A DNA stretch of 64,000 nucleotides. Origin: Kalaharituber pfeilii. Lineage: Eukaryota > Ascomycota > Pezizomycetes > Pezizales > Pezizaceae. The position numbers and the translations under genes were made by a program. Each line of letters opens with the position of its first letter. The stretch's first letter is position 1. The stretch covers positions 124,001-188,000 of the forward strand of contig WHUZ01000042.1 in NCBI GenBank assembly GCA_015179045.1, given 5' to 3'. Under the pieces are notes generated by a model. The model was not told the DNA's origin, did no database searches, and saw only the letters and a program-made list of their open reading frames with translations. Shown here piece after piece: positions 31,030 through 44,700 of the stretch.

Positions 31030-34000
31030 ATGGACTCCGGAACCCCGCAGCACGCCGCATCTCAGCAGCATATCACTAACAGACCCCATGCATATCCACG
31101 GCAGCTACCTCAACATCAGGGGTCGAATATTGGATCTTTGAGTGGACACGGGCATGATTCTTGTGACGGAGACACAAATGGCGATGACGACGATGATGAA
31201 GAGGACTTGGAGAATGGAAGGGGTACTGTGAACGATAACGCGAATAAGGAGAATGGAAATAGGAGTGGGAGCAGGAATGGCCAGGGGAAAGGGAATCGGA
31301 GAAGAAGACGGAGTAGCGATAGTGCAGAGCCGCCACCGTTGGTACGTGTACATCATTTCTATTGAAGATTCTTATAAGGGATTGCTTTTCTGGAATAGCA
31401 GCTCGGGTGAGCTAACGCACTGTTGGAAATTGCTTTCAGCATCCAGGACGGAATCCTGCTTGTGATCTTTGCCGGGAGAAGAAGGTACGCTGGCGCATTC
31501 ACCTCCAATTTTGAGGTTTGCGCTGATGATGGGCCTCAACCTCGTTTTATAGGTTCGATGTGGTCGTGAAAAACCATCATGTCACAATTGCAAAATATGG
31601 AAAGTAGCTTGCAAGTACTCGGAGAGAGTCAAGCGGGACAGTGAGGCAACTCGGAGGTGAGGAAACATCTCTGGGCTATGCATTTTTTGCCATTACAGTC
31701 TTTCCGTCATCGAGCAATTTTGAGATGGCATATTTTAATCGTAACAGTGAAATTAACTAACAAGTGGTATAGTGCCCAACGCTTCGAGGAAGTCACCGAA
31801 CGACTAGAGAGGATAGAGTCAACAATGGCAACGCTGATAGGCACAATAGAAAGGCTTACAAATGCAATCAGTGAGAGCACTGGAAACAATCTCCGAACGC
31901 TGTCACCAGGGCAGCAACAAACCTTTCAACACTCACCATGGCCAGTAGATACAATAAGCAATACACCGCCGTCTAATTCTACATCATCCAATTTAGCATC
32001 GGTGGCTCCAGCACATCCCCAGCCTCAAAATACCCTTGTGATATCCAGTGCAGGCTCACTTCATTACTTAGGATCTTCGTCACTACTCTCTATCACACAG
32101 GATGCAGAAAGCTTAATTAGGGCAGGAAAAAGGGGCATAAATGGCAAAGCTGACAGGGATTCGCCACGGAAGGAGACAATTGGAGCCTTGAGTATGCTTA
32201 CTGACGCTGATGTGGACTCGAATGAGAGCGGAAAGACACAAAATGGTAGGAAGAGCCAGAGTATGCAGAACCAAAACAGGCAGCAAAGTGAGGTAGGTCC
32301 TGAGTCACATGACGACACATTCGCAAATCCTTCACATATGAATGGGGATGGCACGGGTGAGTGCATACTATCTTCAATAGGCAAACATCCTGCAAGGCCA
32401 GAAAAGACGAAATTTGCAGGATTTAACTATAGTAATCGATATATTGGCCTTGCAACACCTGATCAGGACAACGGCCTTTATTGGAAAGATGGACTGGAGT
32501 TGGATTTCGGAACTCCAGAGGCAAGCGGGAAAATGTATCTTCCGAGCTTTTCCATCGTGCAGCAGCTTGTCGATAGGTATTTTAGGAAGGTTTACACGTG
32601 CGTCCCCTTATTCAACGAGGACCTGTTTCGTGAGCGCCTTAAGCACACCTATGAGGCGATTGCTGGAACGGCCGGGGCACCATTCAATCCAGCACAAGAG
32701 CGGGGGTGGTTAGCCTGTGTGAATAGTGTTCTTCTCTTTGGTGCATACAGTGAAGCGGTGAACAAGAAGACCAACGTCCACAAGCAATTGGCCGAATGGC
32801 TCTTCTTCAACTCCTGGACTGCGATTGATGATATCAGCGTATTAATGGATGAACGGATCGAAAACATTCAAGCCTTAGTTGCGGGGGCCATTACCGCCGT
32901 TGAAATCTCCCGCCCCGGCCTTTGCTGGAACCTCTTGTCGCATGCCTGCCGCCTCGCCATGGCCACCGGTCTCCACCGTAAGATAACATTACGAATAGGG
33001 GATTACCACGACAGGAGCACTGAGGTAACAAAGCGGCTACAAGAGCGCAAATACGTGTTTTGGAACTTGTACATCTTGGATACAACGCTGAGTCTGACAT
33101 TTGGTCGGCCAACGTGCTTGCCAGATTATGATTGTGATATTGAGCTGCCAGATGACGACGGGACAAATCCGATGTATAATCATTTTACGGCACTGACACG
33201 GTTGAGTAGGATTAAGTCTCATATATATGCAAGGTTGTACAGTGCAAGCGCGGGGCGTATGGGGGCTGAGGAGAGGACGGCGGTTATTAGGGAATTAGAC
33301 CAGGAGTTAAGAGAATGGTGGAAGGCGGATGGAGAGAAAGTCGGGCAAGCGAATCAGAGGAGGGAGGAGGATCGAAGTACAAAAAGTCCCAGTCGGGATA
33401 ATGCCGATAGCCGTAGTTCGGGTAATGGAGAGGAATTAGATGACGATGATGAGATGCTCGAACAGAGTTTTTCGCAGCTGGAAATCTTGTTTAGTTACCA
33501 TAACTCACTCATGATGGTTCACAGAATGGCACCGACTGTCCCCAGCGGTATTACGTCTCCTGCAGCAGCTGAGTCAAGCAAGATTTGTCTTGCATCTGCT
33601 CGCATATCCATTCAACTTATTAACCACGCTATCGTAACGAACAAAGCACTTGCAGCTAGTGGGATGCTGCTGTGGCTCTTCCAATACTACCCCTTCACCG
33701 CATTTTTCTGCCTCTTTTCCGAAATTGTACGTAATCCGGAGGCAGAGACGGCGCCGGCGGATTGGGAGCTGATGAGAGACTTGGTGCGATATCTTTACAG
33801 CATGAGAACTTACAACGAGGGAGCGAGGAAGTTGTCGGGGATTGCTAGGGCATTTACGGCGGTCGCATGGGGGTTCTTGCAAGGTGATGGGGCGAGTGCA
33901 GGCAAAAAGCGGAGAAAGCAGGGCGGGGCAAGTGGTAGCGTGACTGCGGTCGAGGGGAGAAGGGGGAAGAGAGCAATGGCGGGGGAGCCGCCACTTGCAG

Positions 34001-35415
34001 GTGTCACGAGGGCTGCAGAGGACTTGGGTGAGGGTGATGATGAGGATGAGGTGGATGATGAAGTTGATAAGGCGATTGGGATGCATGAAAGGGCAGAGAT
34101 GGATGAGCCGAGGGGCTTTGAATATTTCAACAATGAAGCCTCTCGGTTTCCGAAACGGCCCTCGTCGGCAGCGATTGCCCAGAACCAGCACTCAAGTTCG
34201 AACAAAAATCAAGCAATGCCCCAGGCGCCGACACTGCCTGCTGACCCTCTCCCCCCAGCGGAGACACGCACACTACCAGTATCAACCCAATCAAATATAG
34301 TTTTAGATACGCCCCTCCTCCCGGCGAGCGCATTATCAGACTTTTCTCTCAGTGATCTTGATATTGACTTCTCATCTTTGATTGATATGGGGTCAATGAA
34401 CAATCTGACACAATGCATGGACCTAGACGATGACGGCGGCGACACACCACAGCCTATTGATATGAACTACGAATTATCCTCCGCGGTGGGCTATCTGCGG
34501 AATCCATCCAGTAATGGCGCTGCCGGTCCTGGTGCCTTTGGAAGTTTTAGTGGAGTTTCGGGGATAGGCGCTGTGAGAGGGCTGGGAATGTTAATGGGCG
34601 GCATGGTCAACCACACGGCCCCTGGCCATCAAGATGATTCTGATACCATAGGTGACGGACAACAGCATCATAGCCAGCCGCATAAGCAGACCTCACAGAA
34701 CGTTATTCACAGAAATGGCACCAGCGGAAGTTCTGGAGGAGGTATTGACCACCACACTTCGGCGTCGTCGAGTATTACGCCGCCGGAAGTTCATCATTCC
34801 CGCGACACAACACCGAGTACCCCTGCACTAAAAGTAGACAGATCCATTGGCATAGGCGGGATTTTTGCAGGGTACTTCGGCGGTGCGGCTGTACCATCCC
34901 CGCCATCGAGTGGGGACGTTATTGAGGAGATGGTACATGACAGTTGTGGCCCTGGGTATTATCCGCCGTATTCTATCTCGAGCCCTGTGGGCTCACATAC
35001 GCACCATCAACCAATACCCACCAACACTGATACACATCATCCGCCGCCGCATCCCCCCGCAGCCCAGCCTCCACAACCGGCACACAGAACTCAGTCCCCG
35101 GTCCCATGGCGCACCGCGATGCTCCAGGCTGCGAAACAAGGGCCACTGGAATTCGATTGGTTTGGATGGGACGGAGGAGTTAGCTTGCCTGCTACCGTTT
35201 ACGGGTCTGTGCTGGCCCCGACTCCGCCTCCTGTAGTGGTGCAGTCGGGAGTGATGGATTCGGTGGGTGATGATAGGGTTAGGGAGAGGACGGGGGATGG
35301 TGAGGAGGGAAGGTCATCAGGGGGAAAAACGAGGGTGGCGGTGTCGGCGGGAGAAGGGGGCCTTGTGTTGAGGGAGTATGCAGAGGTGGAGATGGGGGGT
35401 TGGCAGATGGAGTAG
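31030..35415 (+). CDS. Zn2Cys6 fungal transcription factor, four exons
   Basis: Exons are 31030-31341, 31440-31484, 31553-31656 and 31773-35415 (4104 nt, 1367 residues), with GT-AG introns of 98, 68 and 116 nt. The start is the first ATG of exon 1. Residues 112-139 form the binuclear zinc cluster, CDLCREKKVRC then GREKPSCHNCKIWKVAC, i.e. C-x2-C-x6-C-x6-C-x2-C-x6-C; intron 2 splits it after REKK. A short coiled coil follows (RFEEVTERLERIESTM). The fungal-specific middle homology region lies around residues 410-640, with the signature VFWNLYILDTTLSLTFGRP and DCDIELP. The N-terminus has an acidic run (DDDDDEEDLE). The C-terminal third is Ser/Pro/His/Gln-rich with an acidic-hydrophobic patch (SDLDIDFSSLIDMG), a likely activation region. 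It is a nuclear DNA-binding regulator; target genes are unknown. It is longer than most family members. Confidence 0.93.
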
Positions 35416-35770
35416 ACAGTAGGAAGGGCAGTTAGAGATGGATAGCGGTGTGGTATAACTGCATTTTTTATTTTATTTCTGTGGTTAATGTTTTTATAAT
35501 GTTTCGTAGATTTTGTGTGTGTCGGGTACAATATACCATATATATAGTGCAATGTTATATATATGTGCTGGGCCGCTCATCCGGCATCGGCTGTCCATAG
35601 GCGGCATCACCGTCATGCCTGCGACGGCCATTGAGAGACCGCAATTTATGTACTTTCAAGTGAAGTTGCTATGCAATCCATCCCTTTGTTGTTGCTACAG
35701 TAACTACCATTCCTACAATCAGCAAATATTGTGCTATTTTACAAGCGCTCAATTACAAGTGCCAAAAAGG

Positions 35771-35817
<47 letters not shown>

Positions 35818-37165
35818 CAAGAAAAAAGATTAGTCCTGGTAGTTTATTTTGATTTAATGACGCCTTTCGGTACTTTGTCCGTGAATATTTTACTTGTTTT
35901 ACCCGGGCCCTACTGTGGCAATATACTCTTGCCATGTTCAATTTCATGTAATGAGATCCGACGCCGTGTTCTAATGACTTTCTTTTGCCCTAGGCGTTAC
36001 CGGCCAATGTCCTGAGCTTCTTCGCAATGATAGATGTCCAGTCGCGGAATGCTAATATGGCTATATATACTTACTCCGCATAGTGGGATTTATACTAGCT
36101 ACACGCTAAATAATTTATTTTTCATTTTATTTTTATTTTTTTCTTTTGCTAATAATAATATCATTACTGTTGCGGCTTTTCTTCTCGTCCTATGGTAGAT
36201 TGCTGTCTATATGTCTTTGATAAGCAGTGTGGCGGTGATGAGTAAGTGGGTCTGCCAAGCATATAAAGATAGATTAGGTATTTGGTTTGAGGGTAAGGCA
36301 ATTTTTCCTAACTTTTTCCCTTAATTTCCTTTTATCTTTTAGGCAATGTTACTAAATTTGTGAGACGTGCAAGGGTACTGGATTAACGGTAACAAAAAAA
36401 AGTGAAAAACAGAGAATGTGAGGTGCCACTTACTACTTTTATGCGGGGATATATTTGGCATGTGAGTCACAGAAAAAAAAGAGCCCAATACACTTGGGAT
36501 ATTATATCTGCGAAGTTGTGGAGTTTGAGAATGTCAAAAGTGAGAATCGTGGATATTTCGTATAGGCTAGGCTGGGAGAGTTTTGTAATGTGGGCCAATC
36601 TAGATATAGATATATATAGAGGGTAGGTAAATGCGCGGATATGTGTCAATTTGATAATTGTTCTGCTCTGGTAGGGGGTACTAGTAGTATATTAATGCTA
36701 GGGTAGCCAGAAGTTGCATTTATATATAAAATATGTACGTTGATAATGCTAAGCATGGCATTAAGCATTTCCTGGAAGCATAAGGAAGAGTATTTAAGGA
36801 GACAAAGTTTGCGAGGGAGTAAAGGGGTAATAACGCCTGATAAACAGATAAACACGCTTCTCAAAAGCACAAAGACTAATATTCTCAAAATTGAACCGAA
36901 CTGCGCAATGTACAGCGTTATGAATAGAAGGCTGAAGTGGGAAAAAAGAACAAGAGAACGAGGCCCCTCCTAGTGCCAGTAGAAACCCCCCTAAATCACT
37001 GTTACTCCCTCGCTTCCCGTTTCATCACCCTCCTCGGTCACATAATACATGTATGTGCTAGGCTAGTTTGGCCAGTAGAAGCTTTTTGTTATGATTACAG
37101 GTGGGAAAGATGGCGGATTCGATTAGGCGTGATGTAGGACACCTAGGTTGGTTCTCCAGTAATTT
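35416..37165. other. Intergenic stretch with a 45-nt A-run
   Basis: No gene is recognised. A pure A-run at 35771-35815 is not preceded by either LINE tail signature, so it is not assigned to an insertion. AT-rich sequence with TATATA tracts lies near 35530-35560 and 36590-36740. Confidence 0.45.
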
Positions 37166-37880
37166 TTTTTTTTTTTTTTTTTTTTTTCAATATCATTGCT
37201 CGTATACCGCCCCGGGGGCTATGCTGAGGTTAGCTACAAAGGAAATAATAAAATTAAAACAATAACGAACAGGGACATATCAAGTCAAAATTAAAGGAAT
37301 GATTCGACGCAACATTAACATCCCTCGGTCACCCTGCCATGGCCAAGTGCTACAAGCGGGGTTATGTGATTAAAAAAAAAAAAAAAAAAAAAAAAAAACA
37401 TCCCTCGGTCGCCTCATGGACTCCCCCCTGTTCTCCTGTTCTCGTGCGCAGACTATTATCTGTCCTGCCATCCTTTCACCTATTCCATCAGCTCTGCCTG
37501 TCATCCCCCAACCTTCAGATTGGTCTATATTCTAGATTCAGTCTGTTCCTTTCAGCAGCTCGTTCCCTTTTACCACCATCCTCATCTCTGCCTCGTTTGC
37601 CACCTCGTTCTAATAAAGGAGAAGAGTCCCCAGTTTTGCTGCCCTGTCTGCCTTCTTATTGCCCCTCAGTGCCTTATATCCCTTTACCCACACCACTGCC
37701 ACATCTAGCAAGCCCCAGCTCGTCCTCTTCTCCCAGGCCTCTGGCATATTGCACTCGCCAGGTCTGGTATGGGTTGGCCATCAGCAATCTTCTGTAACAT
37801 TTAATTGCCACCTAGGAGTCGGAAATGATTAGCAATTCCTCCTCTTTCTCTCTCTCCAAGGCCTTTGCTGAGGCAGGGTT
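37166..37880 (-). pseudogene. Decayed T1 LINE, RNase H to tail
   Basis: A T-run and T1 tail variant (CAATATCATTGCTCGTATACC, GCCCCGGGGGC) are followed on the minus strand by 3' UTR and ORF2 remnants. These are ERAAERNRLNLEYRPI near 37560, a piece reading LDVAVVWVKGYKALRGNKKA near 37690, and ELLIISDS near 37830. Multiple frameshifts and stops are present. A T2 solo tail is nested at 37331-37396. Confidence 0.7.
37331..37396 (+). mobile_element. Solo T2 LINE tail (short class)
   Basis: This begins ACCCTGCCATGGCCAAGTGC and ends GTTATGTGATT plus A-run. The duplication ACATCCCTCGGTC precedes it (37318-37330) and recurs at 37398-37410. Confidence 0.92.
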
Positions 37881-38084
37881 CGGTTGTTAGATCCAATGGC
37901 ACTCATGATCGTGTCCAAACGCTTAAAACTATGTATAATCAATCACCTTACCACGCCTTGAAGTACGTTAATGAGTAAGAATAGTCTAGCACAAGAGCAA
38001 TCACGATCGAACACGTTATGCCAGTGATGGGAGAGCACCTATAAGGGACTACTAGCAATTACAACGTTTGAGGCGCTGCTACAT

Positions 38085-38150
38085 GCCCTGCCATGGCGAA
38101 AGCTGCATGCGGGGTCATGTGATATTAAAAAAAAAAAAAAAAAAAAAAAA
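38085..38150 (+). mobile_element. Solo T2 LINE tail (short class)
   Basis: This starts GCCCTGCCATGGCGAAAGC and ends CATGTGATATT plus about 24 A. The perfect 13-bp duplication GGCGCTGCTACAT is at 38072-38084 and 38151-38163. Confidence 0.93.
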
Positions 38151-38485
38151 GGCGCTGCTACATTACCAAGCCACAACTGATTGAGACTTAAAAGGCATAG
38201 ATATGTAGTAAATATAATTCTAGATTTCTTATGTTCTAATGTAATTTTTTTTAAAAACAAAAAATCAGGCGTGAGCAGTAGCAAATTGAAAATTAGGTAT
38301 GTTGAATGAGAGAGTCGGGAAATGGAATTTGCCAAGAATTCTAGATCAGTACACACGTGTTGGAGAAACTACTATATTGGGAATGATCTACACGATTCTT
38401 CTATACCTTATGTAGACTTTCTTTTTTTTCTTTTTTCTTTTTTCTTTTTTTTCTTTTTGGGTTTGGTTTTGGAGGGGAATTCACA

Positions 38486-38905
38486 TACAGTGCCTAGCAG
38501 AAAGTCTTCCTAGTATGGTTCTACTATGCAGCATCAGGGACAGCTTTTGCCAAGTCTCCCTTGGAGTTGCGAGACATACAGCCGAGTGCACCTCCCCTGC
38601 ACTATCCTGCACTATTTCTCGGTATCATGAAAAAAATCACAAAAAAATCTGTAAGTTAGCAACAAAATTACAGAAAAATAGTAGACCACGTGAATAGACA
38701 TTAGAGAATCTGAATCTTTTTCCAGAATTTAAAATTGAGCATTTTTGGTTCGATTATTCTGTTTTTACAAGGAGGGTGCACTCGGCTGCATGTCTCTCGA
38801 CTCCGAATGTAAAGTGTAGTCTGGTTGCAGGTAAAGTGGACCTCGTGCTTTCCCTTATGCTGCATAGTGAAACAATACTAGGAAGACTTTCTGCTAGGCA
38901 CTGTA
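38486..38905. mobile_element. TA-flanked foldback element with long arms
   Basis: CAGTGCCTAGCAGAAAGTC then TTCCTAGTAT at 38488 is mirrored at the right end to 38903, with TA on both flanks. Similarity between the arms continues inward (CTATGCAGCAT, GAGACATACAGCCGAGTGC), giving arms of over 100 bp. There is no coding potential. The TA duplication fits a Tc1/mariner-type MITE. Confidence 0.85.
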
Positions 38906-39601
38906 GCTCCGCATAGAGGCTACCAGCCTATTACAGGAAAACTCTTTGTACCAGTTACACAACCGTCGCGATATGCCTACATAGAACAGGATTTTAGAAA
39001 AGTCCACAATATCATATTCTTCATAAGTTCCTCATGGTATCATCTCATGCTCAGATCTTGAATTTCCAGCCAGTCATCCTCCTTGAGTCATGAGTCAAGT
39101 CTAGAAAGGCACCTGGAACTGACTATGCAAAAATATCCTTAATATAAGAATTGGGATAAAACGATAGGCAGATAAGAAAACACTAGTCGACCTAAGTTGA
39201 AAGTAGGAGGTTAGAAGTGGTAATTGACAGCTGGCATGAGACTAATTGACAGCTGAAGGATGCTAACAAAGTGACTATCAATAGTCAGCACGCGGCCAAA
39301 AGTAACAATAACTGGTCCCTTATAGGTGCACTCCACAGCGCCTAAATGAAAAGTGAACCAAATGTAAGTATTGACGTGAGGATCTTTTTTGCTTCGCTTT
39401 AGTTTTTCTACTTTCAGCAATATCATTACGGTAATAAGACAAAATCAACCATTTTCTATTAGAGGTCACACCACAGATGCCCGAAGCCCGACATCAGGAG
39501 CAACAGCTTGAACGTAAATTGTGTGCCATGTGGGCATAACGTTGCATAGCATTGCATAGCATAGATGGCTCAGTACTATAAGGCAAAGCTACGATATCGA
39601 T
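38906..39601. other. Anonymous spacer
   Basis: I see no gene, repeat or transposon end in this stretch. Confidence 0.4.
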
Positions 39602-39613
39602 AGGCTTCTACAT

Positions 39614-40592
39614 CACGCTGACAGCAGAAACAGAGAGACAAGAGAGGGAAAGGAGGATAGAAGAGGAGGTAGTCCAGAGATCGAAAGTGGCATACATGGA
39701 TTGGAGCAGGATTGCGGAGAGGACTGGGGTGGGACTCTGGCAGGGAAAGGCGAGATCTCTCTACCTGGGAATCCAGAGCCACAGTGAACGATGCAGAGTT
39801 AGTGGCTATGGCGAAGGCACTGGAGGAGGGAGATGAGGAGATAGTCCTTGTTACAGAGTTGAAAGTGGCCATCCAGAAGCGTAAGAGAGTAGCAGAGGGG
39901 TTCCTGTTGCCAGGTGGTGCAACCCACCTGGTGAGGGAAGCCTGGGAGGGTAGGGTGGCACGAGGAGGGATGGATGTAGCCGTGATTTGGGTTAAGGGAC
40001 ACAAGGACAATGAGAGGGCGGACAGGGCAGCCACGATCGGCACCCCCCTATCCTACCATGACGAGGTAGTCACGGAAGCCGGAATGCGAATGGCGGCGAA
40101 GGCACAGTGAGTACGAGAAAGGAGCAGATTGGGTCTCAGCTACAGACCATTGCGAAGACAAGGGAGGTGGGTAGGCACATTAGCAGGTATCCGAAGGGGG
40201 GAAGGCCTCAGGGCCTGGAAGTACAGGATAGGCAAGGCAGACAGCCCGGAGTGCACATGGTGTGGGGAGGAAGAAGAGACGACGACTCACCTGTGGAACA
40301 AATGCGAGACATGGAGGAGGAAGTGGCCGGGAGGGATGGAAGCGATACACAAGCCGCCAGCGGCGAAGAGGGAGGAAGGGGGCCCCGTGGTGGAACTGCT
40401 GAGGCAGATAGAAAGTGAACTTCTGCCCCAGGGTGGGAGTTCAGATCACCCTGAATTTCCTTTCAGTGCTATTTATGGCAGTCTTTTTAGTCTGGCAATT
40501 TTATCTATCACTTATTTCTTTTCTCTTTACCTATGCAACTAATCTCGCCATAGCCCACAGGGCGGCATGCGAGTAATGATTTTTGAAAAAGA
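39614..40592 (+). mobile_element. 5'-truncated T1 LINE lacking a clean A-tail
   Basis: The 12-bp duplication AGGCTTCTACAT bounds it (39602-39613 and 40593-40604). It encodes a frameshifted RNase H (TVNDAELVAMAKALEEG, LDVAV-type MDVAVIWVKGHKDNERADRA) and the C-terminus MGLSYRPLRRQGRWVG to CTWCGEEEETTTHLWNKC. The conserved third acidic motif reads VTELKVA instead of TDSKVA. The T1 hairpin is intact (TCTCGCCATAGCCCACAGGG), but the end reads GATTTTTGAAAAAGA instead of a pure A-run. Confidence 0.9.
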
Positions 40593-40604
40593 AGGCTTCT
40601 ACAT

Positions 40605-41510
40605 TCATGAGCTTACGTACAGCAACCATGTTACCGGAGCGTTTGCCCGTGCAGTATACTATGGCAACTACGCGTCATGGGGCAGCTAATCGGTCGCTCA
40701 CATGATTGCAAGACGAACAGAAAGGCCAAGGTCACGAGACTTCACCTGTGAAAGAAAATGATGGGAGAAGGTGACGGGACAGGTGTGGGCCATGGCCGAG
40801 CGGTTGGTATATACAGTAGTAATTACATTGTAATATTTTCTTGACCATACCGTGTAAAAGCTATGAAATCGTAAGGTTTCTTTAACGCGTTCAAATTGAG
40901 GCCCGGGTAGAACATATATCCGAATACCCCGAGGATCTCCGAGCTGCGTCATCTGCAAAATATTTGATTATTCCCAGACAATGCTGTGCCCAGCGCATAA
41001 GTGCTTCCCCATTTAGCATCTGTCTCGGCAAGCCCGTGAATGATCGTTTCTCCATCCAAGCATCCCCGTGCTACCTAACTCAGACTAAGACAGCTACTCT
41101 GAACAAGGCTGTAGTCGCTCACAACAGAGCTAGGCCATTGGGCCAATGATGTTTTATTCCGTGGAACCTTATGCATCATGTGGCCGGCAGACCCGGTATC
41201 GGATTCTGAGGCTATGGATGTACGTATACCTCGCCACTGAATAAATTAATTGACTGCCTAATAACTGCAGCGCTGATTCATCTTGTTTGATTCTACCTTC
41301 CATCAACTGCCTCCAGACGATGTATCCTGCTGGATAACATACAAGATACTCACAGGCTGCCTAGGATATCGATTCTCTGCTATTTTGCTTCTGCACATAC
41401 TGCATATTTATAGAAAGTGGCAAGCCCATGCGCCCCTAGAGGTACGATAGCACTGACGCATACAGTTGTACAGGAGATAAACTACTAGAGGTGATACAGG
41501 AGTTGTGTAG
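40605..41510. other. Anonymous spacer
   Basis: No recognisable gene, tail or inverted repeat was found. Confidence 0.4.
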
Positions 41511-41703
41511 TGCCTGCTGTCTTCGAGTCATAAGGACATCGGCCCAGGAACCCGCTATGGCCAACAACTTCAAGCGTGATTATGTGATATAGATATATAA
41601 AAAAAAAAAAAAAAAAAAAATTAAAAATTAAAAAAAAAAATTAAAAATTAAAAATTAAAAATATAAATATAAAAAATATAAAAAAATAAAAAATATAAAA
41701 AAA

Positions 41704-41735
<32 letters not shown>

Positions 41736-41737
41736 AA
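41511..41737 (+). mobile_element. Decayed T2 solo tail (long class) with expanded A-rich tail
   Basis: GCCTGCTGTCTTCGAG, then CCAGGAACCCGCTATGGCC, then CAAGCGTGATTATGTGAT aligns with the full T2 tail. The A-run has become a tract of about 150 bp of A, ATTAAAA and ATAAAA repeats. No TSD is identified. Confidence 0.7.
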
Positions 41738-44700
41738 TGCAAAAGTACAGATTGACAGGCTATTGGGCAATGCTAGGAAAAGGATTCTGAGTCATTGAGA
41801 CCAACAACAGTCCAAGCAAGCCTAAAACAGTAAACTTGGCGGACGTACAGCTGTATTGGGAAGACAAAGGATGTCTCTGAATTGAACAGTCTGCACTTGA
41901 CAGCCTGACTAGGGCTTGGTTAGATCTCTATCTATGTTGTAATGATCCGGAGCATTTTAGATTTGAGAAGGATTTTCAATCGGTGTAGGATACATCTGGT
42001 ACTTATACTGAATACTGTGAATGGTCCCAGATTCCTGACTATGGGCAATATCGGACACTTCGAACATGGGATGGATGCCTTTTCCGGCTCCTCGTAACAG
42101 TGATAATCCTAAGCCTGCATAATCGGCCGAGTTGCAATTGATAACCACCTTGTTATTCTTTTCGCGTGTAGAATACCTGGTCCATCGATCTTTTACATAT
42201 ATCATCATGTTTGTATTTATTTATACCATCCACTCAAATAATCTGTGCTAGTGGATATAGGGCCGGCAATATTGGTTAATTGTCCCGATCCTGTCGGAAT
42301 ACAATATGGCAAGTTCCAATATAATGACCATCTCTCAGGTGCATGTCTGGATCGTTCGTCTCCGTTTTTCTTTTTCGCTTTCATTTTTTCTATCTAAATA
42401 ATAATAATAGGAAAGTACATACATCGGCAGGTAATGAACCAGAAACTCATAGCCACCAAAAGACAGCCAGTGCAGAGTTCACAGAATCAATTGTCAGGCC
42501 CTCTGCATGTAATACCATTGCTACCCTACGTCCACAGGAGCTGGATACCTGTGGCACGAAGATTAAGCATGATTGTGAGATACTGGAGAAGCCATGTGGG
42601 TTAAAGGGCAGCTGTACTCTGGTTGACATTGAAGCGACGGGGCTGACAACTCTATAAACTTCTGCCTTATCACTGTCGATGGTATTGGCCAAATGGCTGG
42701 CCTCACAGAGTAACTTGAAGCGCTCTGCAGGTAAATGAACAATCTGCAGAATGCGAACCCTGCCAGGGCCTACCCGTAAAGGAGATATCAACCCTATTAA
42801 CATGTGAAGCTGCTGGTGATGATTTGGTTTGATTAACTAGTAGCTACAGTATGGCAATGGAACGTGGGACGGGCACTGACAAGCATTGTCAAGGACGCAT
42901 TAGGTTGCATGGTTGTTGCATATGTATTTCCATGCATTGCACAGCAAAATCGTAACTGACACCTTTTACAGCTTAATATGGGTGGACATACCCTGCACAG
43001 ATAGGTTTGCGATCGCAATGCCACTCTCTCCATAGCCAATCCATAATCAAGTTGGCTGTATCTGCAAAGCTTGCCCACGAGCTAGTTGATAAGCCCCGCA
43101 TTCAATCCTCCACTCACGTATCTGCCGATTACTTCCATTGGTGGCAGCTCATTAAATCATTGGCTAGAGCGTGTGCCAACTGCTGAGACATATGCATCCG
43201 ATCACGAGGCAACCAGCATATGTGTAGGGCTGAAGCTTTAGATGCCAAATGTGGAAAGTACTATCGATAAGATTATCGGAGCCGGTTTTGCTGCAGGTCT
43301 CATGTTGCTAATCGTCCGAATGTTTATGGGTAGGCGCGCGAGGGGATGTCCCGAGAGCAACTCGGAAGTGGCGCCGGGACAAGGCTCCCATTGCGAATCA
43401 CATTGTGACGCGCACTTACCTGCACGATCAAAGTGCTGCTTGGCTATGATTGTCCGCCAATGAGCTTGCGGTTCATGCCTCGCAGAAGCGATTGATTACA
43501 AGCTTTTGATTTCTATGACGCAGCATAGTTTCCTAGAAAGGTAACAGAAGATGTAAGAAAGCTGAGTCATCGAAGAGAGTAGATGTTTCCAACGAAACAA
43601 ATTTCACATAGTAGTAAGAATGGTCGATAGAAAACGATGCGCAGGTAAGACAATATTAAAATTGAGGTAGGACGCTCAGTGGGATTCGAAGCTGCAAGGT
43701 CGTCTCCTCCCGATTGCCCATCTTGGTTAATGTCAAATTTACAGTTTGCCCAGTCTGATTGTAGTTAATGCGGACCAATGAAGAATTCAGCCTCTGAAGT
43801 TTGTGTCACGGACGTAGGGTCACCACACACCGCCCGTAAAGTGTATAACCTTAACTCCATTAGAAGGGGACTAATACACCAAGAAGCCAGAATCCTGAAT
43901 CATGTTTTCAGCTATGCCAGGTTTTAAAACATCATAAAATGATACATTTTAGCCTTGTTTGGCCTGGGAGTTGTTTCAATGAGGATTGGAGATTCAATCA
44001 TTGCGCTGTAACCCCAGCCTTTGAGCGAATTGTTGATTAGGTGATGCCGGAGAGGACTCCGACAGTTTAACATCAGGGTACCCTTCACCGTATCCAGTAC
44101 TTATGCGTCTTGGCCACATTAACTGGTAAGTTTACCAATTAAGCAAGAGTCATATGTCTACACTAAAATATAACCGAGATTGATTAGTCATTTAAGGGAG
44201 GTTAGACTCAGACCGGTGCAGTACAAGCAGCATGAACAGTACTATCACGCCAACATGGCTATGCCAGTGAACAATTATCTGCAGAATCCTTTTACAGATA
44301 GGGAATTCCCACATAATGCTCGATAATACTGTAAGAGATTGACGTCCTGATTCTTATAACCAAGCCGTATATATGCCGGTACATACGCAGCACCGGAGAG
44401 CAGTTCGGGCCCGAGCTTATGCTGATCGTGCTAATTCATATACAGATTTGAATTCCGCGCCTCAAGAGAGTTCAGAAAAATGCACTGAGTTTCGTTGAGT
44501 GACGGCTATTGTGATATTATGTTGCAGGCTAAGGTTGCAGATTCCCTACCCATGCGCATCCCATTACTCCACAAACCCATGACCGCATATGCACAGAGCC
44601 ATGTCATCGTTGCTTTTGGGAATCCCTGCTTGGCGTAGGGCTGAGTTTTGTCGATCCATTGAGCAATGAGCGGTTTCGAAGTGAGGGACCCTTGGCATTG

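Noticed and set aside
35771..35815. 45-nt A-run as a LINE tail
   Set aside because: No T1 or T2 signature precedes it and no TSD is visible.
43822..43838. ACACACCGCCCGT match to the 3' region of small-subunit rRNA
   Set aside because: Only about 13 bases match. Surrounding sequence lacks any other rRNA conserved block, so it is taken as chance.
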